64,000 nt of DNA. Origin: Cristatella mucedo (Eukaryota > Bryozoa > Phylactolaemata > Cristatellidae). The stretch spans positions 2,041,001 to 2,105,000 of the forward strand of contig WPIO01000066.1 of the NCBI GenBank assembly GCA_009760855.2. Direction: 5' to 3'. The translations under genes and the position numbers were made by a program. Position 1 is the stretch's first letter. Every line of letters begins with the position of its first letter. The notes beneath the pieces were generated by a model. That model ran no database searches, was not told the DNA's origin, and worked only from the letters and a program-made list of their open reading frames with translations. This document shows positions 56,777 through 64,000 of this stretch, in pieces.

Positions 56777-58447
56777 ATCATGATTTACAAAACTGAAATG
56801 CTGGTCTATTCTTTTGTTAATTCAGAGACATGAAGGTTGGTAAAACAATTTTTCGTCCCTATATTAACTGCATAGCTCTGAGCATAGCATTGCCTCATTT
56901 GATTTACTCTGTGACTATTCATCTGTTTATGTATACACTAATTATGCGAAATTTCTCAAAAATTGGCATTAGATGAGATGAGTAATTGTGCTGAAATGTG
57001 AGCCTGACTTTTGGAAAGGAAAGCTTCACTTCTGACTGGCATGCATTTTACGTAGTATGACAGCAACATATTTTCCAAGCTTGAGACGTTGAAGTTACAA
57101 TAAAACTGATCGTATACTTTTTTAAGGACACGTGGTTTTTAATGCCAATGCGATCACACGTGTTAAAAGTTTTAATGCCATTGTCGTCAGCAATAAACAG
57201 CTGGTAATGAAAGGTTTGAAAATGGTTTCAGATCTGGTTCTGTTTATGAAAACAGTTAGAATGGCCATCTATCTTGACTTCGTGGAGTATAAAGTGGGGC
57301 CAGTCAGTGATTATAAGTGGCGATCGCATATAAATTAGCCACTCCGCTGGTCAGTCCGGCTCACTGGGTGAATTGTCTCCACTGGGCTCGTGCTGAAGCC
57401 TTTTGTGTTGAGGTGGCTAGCAGGAGCTGGGTGATTTGAAGTCATATTGAAGCTCTGCCTGTAGCTTGTAGACCTTATAGCCTTAGACCAGTCGTTACCA
57501 CCATCATCGCCACATCGTCGTACTTGAGAGATTTAAGCAGTAGCCAGATACGATCGTCGTCAGATAAGGCTGTATACTATTTAAGCTCTATCTCTGTGAG
57601 CTTCTTCGTGTAGATGTATGTCTAAGTCAGAATATAAAACGTGGAAAACATGAGATCAAGATTCTGGAGTTATAATCTGGCTGAAAATTTCTAGTTATGT
57701 TAGATCGGGAGCTGGGAAGCCATAACATTACACGTCCCACTTTAATTGATTCTTCATATAACGATGAAGCAGAGAGTAAGTTTATAAGTGTCGAATAAAT
57801 ACCGTACTTGGTAAAATTTCTTGTGGCCATGGATGTAGAATTGCAGATCGATCATTCAGAGCTGCCATTAGGGTCGAGTCTATAGATCTGACAGCACCAG
57901 AATGAAAAAGCCTAATCAAATGTAATCTTCGAGGTAAACATTGCGCACGATAATCCATTAATTGAAATCGAATCCTCATTTGTTCAAAGCCTTTTAAATG
58001 ACAGTTTATTGCAGTTCTAATCTTTTAGGTTACCATTTGTACCGCACCGTCGGAGGCTGTAGCTTTGAAACAGGCGAGGGCATTCCTGCCATGAAATTTG
58101 AGGTGTTAATCTAATGTAACTTTGTCTATTATTTAGAATCAAGTCGCAGTTGTGCGAGCTTGATGTGTCAATATCCGAAGTGTCTCCGTTGAATGCCTGG
58201 AGAAGGCTATCTGACCTATATTGAGGCCACAGCACTTGAACGCACAAGTAAAGCTGAATACAACTTACTAAGTAAAACATGTAAAATTGTTGCGTTCAAT
58301 TTAATATTTAAACTACATTTTCTCTGTTTATATTTAAAGAGATTGTAGCTTGTGTCGAGGCTTCGTTTCTCACTTATTGACGGGACCTGCATGCTTTTGT
58401 CCGGGTCATCAAAAACCTAACTCTACATGGTCCCAGCGAGAAATTAC
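56777..58447. other. 3' flank of gene copy 4
   Basis: Collinear with 19433-22330 except for the 1.18-kb segment missing at about 57265. No gene recognised. Confidence 0.6.
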
Positions 58448-58709
58448 CGACAACTACTCTCCTACTGCCGAATATGGCGCATCTTTTTCCGCGGTCCTGA
58501 GCTGCTACTTCTATGCTACTCACTACCTCAACTGCTCTCCTGACTCTACTATGCTTCCCTCTTTCTCTTTGTTGCGTGAGATAAAGTCTGTTGGCTAACG
58601 AATGCGTACCAAAAGCCGCCTATGCTGTGAGTGCGCTATACAAAACTCTCCTGCGTAACACCCACATAGTCTTTCTGACTTTGTGGAGTTACAGACGGAG
58701 ATATATTAC
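58448..58709 (+). mobile_element. LINE A 3' fragment, inserted after the segmental duplication
   Basis: Begins 'ACAACTACTCTCCTACTGCC' and ends 'GACGGAGATATATTACAT'. Copy I has uninterrupted sequence here (at about 22299). Confidence 0.92.
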
Positions 58710-58949
58710 ATGACATCTAAAAGCTCAAAATCAGAGAATTTAATTAAATTAGACCTCCTTCATTGGTCTCCGCTAAGCTCGCTCTTTCTATGTAAATATA
58801 CTTCATCAAGCTCTATGTAAAAGCTTGCGTACATTTTAATTTGATTTTAACTGCGTTATTTATTTATTTCTCTAATGGGAATAGTCTTACAATGAGGGTG
58901 TACTTAAACTGGCATTTTCTAAAATAGTTTTTACGTGCTTTTGGACAGA

Positions 58950-59970
58950 GCGTGTGCGTACAAGCTTCACTCGTAGAGTGCTTTTGGCAAAGAGTTATTT
59001 TTGGAGAGCTTTTTCCGTGTGCTGCAGTTATTGTTGAGAAGCAAAGATGCTCGCTCACGCAACCGAAGTCGTGGGCTTGACTCCTTCAGCAGGCAAGTGG
59101 CGACGAGAGCGTTAAATGCCTTCCGTCTGGAAGCGAATGAGGCTGATAAATTAAAGGGTGTTGCTACTGTTATCATTTACGTCACGTTACCGTGTTTAAT
59201 TCATGAACGTGCTCGAACCTACCGGCGGCGTCACGTGACAGCCTCAGCCCGAATGTTCAACGCGAGGGCTCAAGAGACTACATGATAAAGGTTATAAAAA
59301 ATGTCTAATTCGGGTAATCTAGTGGTGACGTATTGTTTCTAAAATAGGCTGACAATGACGTTCATTTTTTTCCACTATAAAAAGTGACCTCGGCTACATC
59401 AAGCTCTGTATAGAGCTTTTCCCGAGGTCTCCATTAAAGCTTTGGTTATTCCGCTGACATTGTCACTGCGATTGTCAATGAGCAGTCCTCGGAAATGCTG
59501 CTCAACGCAAGACTTGCTTAGCATAAGTTGGCCTGTTGCCAATTAGCAATATCTATCGTTCGGCTGTTTAAAGAGGGTCTGTAAGAAACTCCCGGCATCG
59601 TGTATTCACCCTATCTGCAGCTCGGCTGTGATACTTGCAACCGCTGAGTTTAAATTGTCGGCTGGAAAATTTTGTGTTAGCAGTCACTCGCCGTGCCTCA
59701 GCATGTTGTAGTGCCTTGCCTCAGCATGTTGGAGCACCGCGCCCCAGCATGTTGTATGGCCGTGCCTCATCATGTTGTGTCGCCGTGCCTCAGCATGTTG
59801 TGAAAAGTCGACCAGCGGTTGCCGTGGCCACTGTAGCCGAGTTCCAGTTGTCAGAGGCTATTTTCCGCCAAAGCCCCGCCATACTCAAGCCACTCAGCCG
59901 CTCGCCGCTCTGTTGAGCTTGATCAAGATGAGCGGACGTCTGCTTAGAACCACTTTATAATATCCCACGC
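58950..59970 (+). other. conserved block with B box, TATA motif and minisatellite, second copy
   Basis: Matches 22540-23560. TATAAAAAG is at 59376-59384. The 94-codon frame (59001-59285) is open here too. Confidence 0.4.
59688..59808. repeat. minisatellite, unit about 24 bp, five copies
   Basis: Second copy of the array at 23278-23397, with the same unit order and a few substitutions. Confidence 0.88.
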
Positions 59971-60184
59971 GCCAACAACAGGGGAACAAGGGAACAATGA
60001 AATTGTTACTTATCATGATCACGCTGTCCAGGAGAATCTTTTGAGTGACAAGCCTGATGGCTTACGATGGATATTTTCGCCGTTAAAAAGGAACACTTCT
60101 AGATATTCTAAGCGCCCGAGAGATGAGATTCATCTGCATAGAATCCCTTCCTCTTTGGGATGTATATTCCATTAGAAATATTAG

Positions 60185-60680
60185 AAATAATGCACTTGAT
60201 AAAGCGCCCTCACATAATTCAATCTCTTTCTAGGTGCTTTACATTTGCTGCAAAGTGAAACGCGATTGAAGGGTAAGTAATATCACGCTTGATAATCAAC
60301 ATGAATAACTTGGCTAGGGGTGACACGCACAGGGTCAGCATGCAAATGTGGTTAGCGGCAGCATGCACAGTGTCAGCACTCATAAGCACATCAAGGACGA
60401 ATCACAGGGACCCACTAAATGCTGTCCTAGATAGGTGTGTTTTTAAGTTTCTTTTGAATGTTGTCAAGTCAGGGGATGTTCTGACGCAAGTCGGGAGGGA
60501 GTTCCAGGCTTTAGGAGCTTACGAACTGAAATGCACGGTTTCCCAAGGATGTGAGGTTTGTGCGAGGTATTGGTAAACTGTTGGATTCCGAAAAAGGGGT
60601 AATACGATGGTGGTGGAGTATATTTGAGAGAAAGGCTGGAGCCAAACAATGAAGTGACCTAAACCAGAGCGACAAAGCAG
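60185..60680 (-). mobile_element. LINE B 3' fragment
   Basis: Orthologous to 23770-24270. Confidence 0.9.
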
Positions 60681-61310
60681 AAAAGGCTGATATTCCTTTC
60701 TCCATGATATAATTATGCAAGATTAAAGTACGGCAGGTAGTAAATTTAGACGAAGCAAGTGAAAGATACGCATTAAGGATTTACTTTTTGACGTTCAACG
60801 TGGACTGAGATGACTGAGCTTAACTTACTTGGCTGCACTCCATTTCCTTCCCACTCGTATGAGTAGCTTATTCGCCTCTGATAATCCTTTTCAGATCATA
60901 TCTCCTATTAGTTTGTAGAACTCTCCCTCGTCCAGGAAGAATATGGCAAAGAATATTATTATGTAATGCATTATGTCTCCACCTGTACCTCCACAAAGCC
61001 ATACGGACCATGTGGGTTTTATGCAAAAAATAGTTGCGTTTAGCATCCTCACAGCCTCAGCAGCCTTCTTTAGGCATTCGGTTGCCAGCAGACTTAATCT
61101 CATACCAAAGAGAAGTTAGGAAGCATAGTAGAGTCAGGAAAGCAACTGTGGTAGTGAGTAGCATGAAAGTACCAGCTCAGGTTCGCTGACAATTATGAGC
61201 CGTAGTTGGCAGCAATAGAGTAGTTGTCGTTGTGTAAGAATTGTGGAAGAGAGTTCCACAGTCCGGGACCTGCAAAGCTAAAGCTCCTGCAGCCAACGGT
61301 TTCTAAGCGT

Positions 61311-62816
61311 TCTTATCAAAGATTCTTGAAAAAATTGTTGCTAGGCAGCTAGTTGAACATATGGAAAATAATGGAATGTCAGAAACATTTTAATCAGGTT
61401 TCAAGAGGCAGCACTCTACTGAAACGGCTCTCCTCCATGTTAACAATGACATTCTACGTGGCAACGACGACGGGAAGGTCACTGCCTTAGCTCTGCTGGA
61501 TCTGTCTGCTGCCTTCGACACCATTGATCACGAAGTTCTGCTTGAAAGATTGAGAACAACGATCGGTCTGGCAGACGAAGCACTGGCGTGGTTTAACTCC
61601 TACTTGTCTGATCGTGTTCAATCTGTGTCGTGTGGGGGTCAGGTCTCAGACATGAGAAGGGTCACCTGTGGAGTCCCTCAAGGGTCTGTACTCGGTCCCT
61701 TGCTGTTCTCCATTTATACTCAACCTCTGGGAAAAGTGATTAAGGCCCATGGAATAGGATATCACTTCTATGCTAACGATACTCAGTTGTATCTGTCATT
61801 TAAACCGTCGGAATCTGCTGCAGCAAGTGAGAAACTGAATGCTTGCCTAGCCGATAATCGATCCTGGATGTCGGAAAACTTCCTGAAATTAAATGACGAT
61901 AAAACCGAACTGCTTCTCATAGGACACCCTAAGCGTGAGGCTGGATTAAAAGGCTTCGCAGTTCTAATAGGTTATGCTATTGTGCGACCTTCACCACGTG
62001 CTCGTAATCTAGGTGTCGTGCTCGACAGCTGCCTCAATTTGAAAAGCTTCATTCAGAAGACTGCCTTTACAGCTAGCCATCACATTCGATCCCTATCCAA
62101 GATTAGAAGCTGTCTCCCACAGTGGCTTGTAAAAAGTTTAACTAGCTCTTTAGTTCTGTCTCGGCATGATTATTGTAATTCCCTTTTGGCAGGGCTACCA
62201 AAGAAAGCTGTTATGCCACTACAGCGGACTATGAATATGGTTGCAAGGCTGGTCTTCAAGTCCCAGCGGTTTGAGCACGTGTCTCCTTTGCTGAAAGAGC
62301 TAGAATGGTTGCCGGTTGAGCAAAGGATACAGAGCAAAGTTCTTACCCTGACCCACAAGGCCCGCCACGGCTTGGCTCCTTCGTACCTAGCTGAACTGCT
62401 GCATCAGTTTCAGCCTGTTCGCGCCCTCAGGTCCTGTGTGGACAATAAATTAGCTGTCCCATTACTCCGCTTAAAGACAGTTGGCGACAGAAGCTTTAGC
62501 TCTGCAGGTCCTAGACTGTGGAACTCGCTTCCACAATTCTTACGCAACGAAATCTACTCTCCAACTGCCGACTATGGCACATCTTTTTCAGCGGGTCCTG
62601 AACTGCTACTTCTATGCTACTCACTACCTCAACTGCTCTCCTAACTCTGCTATGCTTCCCACTTTCTCTTTGTTGAGTGAGACGAAGTCTGTTGGCTACC
62701 GAATGCGTACCGAAAGCCGCTTAGGCTGTGAGTGAGCTATACAAAACTGTCCTGCGTAACACTTACATGTCTTTATGACTTTGTGGAGTTACTGACGGAG
62801 ATACATTACATTACAT
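61311..62816 (+). mobile_element. young LINE A insertion, 5'-truncated
   Basis: Starts 'TTCTTATCAAAGATTCTTGA' within RT and ends with 'GACGGAGATACATTACATTA', showing at least two ACATT units. It is absent from duplication copy I. Confidence 0.93.
61358..62644 (+). pseudogene. LINE A reverse transcriptase, active-site mutant
   Basis: An early stop (TAA at about 61391) precedes a 364-codon open frame (61550-62644) with '[17 protein letters not shown]' and 'YHFYANDTQLYLSF', where the first aspartate of YADD is Asn. It continues through 'LSRHDYCNSLLAGLPKKA' to 'LWNSLPQFLRNE', where a one-base insertion (GCGGG for GCGG) near 62590 alters the last residues. The copy arrived with, or gained, several lesions despite being recent. 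Confidence 0.9.
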
Positions 62817-63154
62817 ATAAGCGGTGAAACGGGGCAGCTAATTTATTTTCTATATGGCACCTGAAGGCACGAAAAGGCTGAAACTGGTCTAGTAGTTTAG
62901 CTAGGTATGGAGGAGCCAAGCCATGGCGGCCCTTGGGAGTCAGTGTAAGAACTTTTCTCTGTACCCGTTGATCAACCGGCATCCATCCTAGCTTTTGAGT
63001 AAAGCAGACACCTCGTCAAACGTCTGGGACTTGAAAGCCGGCCTTGTAGCAATATTAACAGCCATTTGTAACGGCCTTGGTGCTTTTTTTGGTAACACAG
63101 CCGAATGGGAATTACAATGATAAAGCCTGGACAGAACTAAGGAACTAAGGCACG

Positions 63155-63290
63155 CAAATGACAAATCACGTGGACCCACTAAATGCTGTGATTAAGTTTT
63201 AGCTTTTTTAAGTGGACGAGTAAGAAGATGTTGCGAAGCAGGCTGGCAATGAGTTCCAGGCTTTGGGAGCGTACGAACATTTTGCACATA
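63155..63290 (-). mobile_element. LINE B internal fragment
   Basis: Orthologous to 25235-25380. Confidence 0.65.
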
Positions 63291-63544
63291 AGACACAAGA
63301 CGACTGGCGACAGTGGGTGATGGTATCAAAATATGAATTTGTAACGTCTACGTCCAGTTTGTGCTGTGAATGTCGCTGCAATTATTCTTTTTATGATTCA
63401 TGCATTGACCTAGCAAAGATTACACACTGATTCCCTCAGGTTTTGAGCTTAGGCGGGCATAACTGTGACTCTCACGGACTACAAAAATGTCTCACACCAC
63501 CAATCAACAAGCAGTGTCTGTGAAACAAGCGAAAATTATTATTT

Positions 63545-63940
63545 AATGTAATAGTATTTTATAAAGATAATAATAATTTTTATTGTTATACAATTTTTTG
63601 CATGGCACCCCGAGAGAACTCAATCTCTTAATTGGCACTTGAAACTGGCTGCCAATGAATCGCGATCGAACGATTAGTGGTAGTTTGCTCGATTAAAAAG
63701 CATAACATTGTTAGAGGTGACATGCAAAGTATCAGCATGCAAACATGGTTAGCTGTAGCATGCACAGTGTCAGCATGCGAAATTACATAAAGGACAGGGT
63801 CACGTGATCCCACAAATGCATAAATAGATGTTTTTCGCTTATTTTTAAGTTTGGTCAATTCATTGGATGTCGTGATGCAAGTCAGAAGTGAGTTCCGGGC
63901 TTTGAGTGCATACGAACTGAAAGCACGGTCTAAAAACAAA
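63545..63940 (-). mobile_element. LINE B 3' fragment, diverged
   Basis: Orthologous to 25640-26035. Confidence 0.78.
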
Positions 63941-64000
63941 TCCTCTTTTTTTAAAAGACGGATGAGTCTTTAAGGCTGTTAATACAGCTTGCGGTGGCAA

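Larger units (their letters stand above)
60960..63150 (-). mobile_element. old LINE A fragment, split by a younger LINE A
   Basis: 60960-61310 and 62817-63150 together equal 24553-25225. The break lies within 'TTTCTAAGCG|GTGAAA'. TAAGCG occurs on both sides of the younger element and may be its target-site duplication. Confidence 0.9.
52823..64000. repeat. segmental duplication, copy III (reaches the window end)
   Basis: Collinear with 15497-26095. It carries gene copy 4, lacks the 1.18-kb segment of copy I, and has two LINE A insertions (58448-58709 and 61311-62816) missing from copy I. The true right end lies outside the window. Confidence 0.93.

Overview
This looks like nuclear DNA of a metazoan, most likely an aquatic invertebrate. 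The evidence is GT-AG introns of about 145 bp, AATAAA signals, long dinucleotide microsatellites, abundant L2/CR1-type non-LTR retrotransposons with short 3' terminal repeats, tRNA-derived SINEs and remnants of Ty3/Gypsy-type LTR elements. There is no operon structure and there are no true tRNA or rRNA genes. I cannot name the species.

The only convincing host genes are a small tandem family. Three intact copies start at 18131, 48361 and 55480. A fourth copy (38861-42332) is a pseudogene split by a LINE and a SINE. Each intact copy has a 70-nt first coding exon, an intron of 146-148 bp and a 1019-nt last exon. Each predicts a 362-residue protein with no length difference between copies. I do not recognise the protein. 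Its pattern of about six beta-rich units of roughly 40 residues suggests a beta-propeller. About 1.4 kb upstream of every intact copy is a conserved TATAAAAG box followed by a strong splice donor, a candidate promoter with a short untranslated exon.

Layout: 1-8877 is a (GA)n tract, one SINE1, a LINE A fragment between two (GT)n tracts, and long stretches with nothing recognisable. 8878-15470 is a nest of LTR-element pieces: two head-to-head LTR arms, a leader, a broken gag and a protease, interrupted by LINE B, SINE1 and SINE2 insertions. 15497-26095 is copy I of a segmental duplication carrying gene copy 1. 26165-38097 is retrotransposon-dense: a second LTR leader, the longest LINE A (with endonuclease) and several LINE B copies. 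38098-43985 holds the pseudogene and its flanks. 44200-52400 holds gene copy 3 and repeated flanks. 52823-64000 is copy III of the segmental duplication with gene copy 4, running off the window end.

Names used here: LINE A ends 3' in ACATT repeats; LINE B ends in a 'GTAAAGCGCC...GGCGCTTTATCAAGTGC' type tail plus ATT repeats. Both encode L2/CR1-like reverse transcriptases, and every copy seen is truncated or damaged. SINE1 is tRNA-derived with a TTTA-rich tail. SINE2 has a tRNA-like head fused to a LINE B-like tail. Boundaries were set by eye from comparisons between copies, so most are good to within about 10-30 bp.
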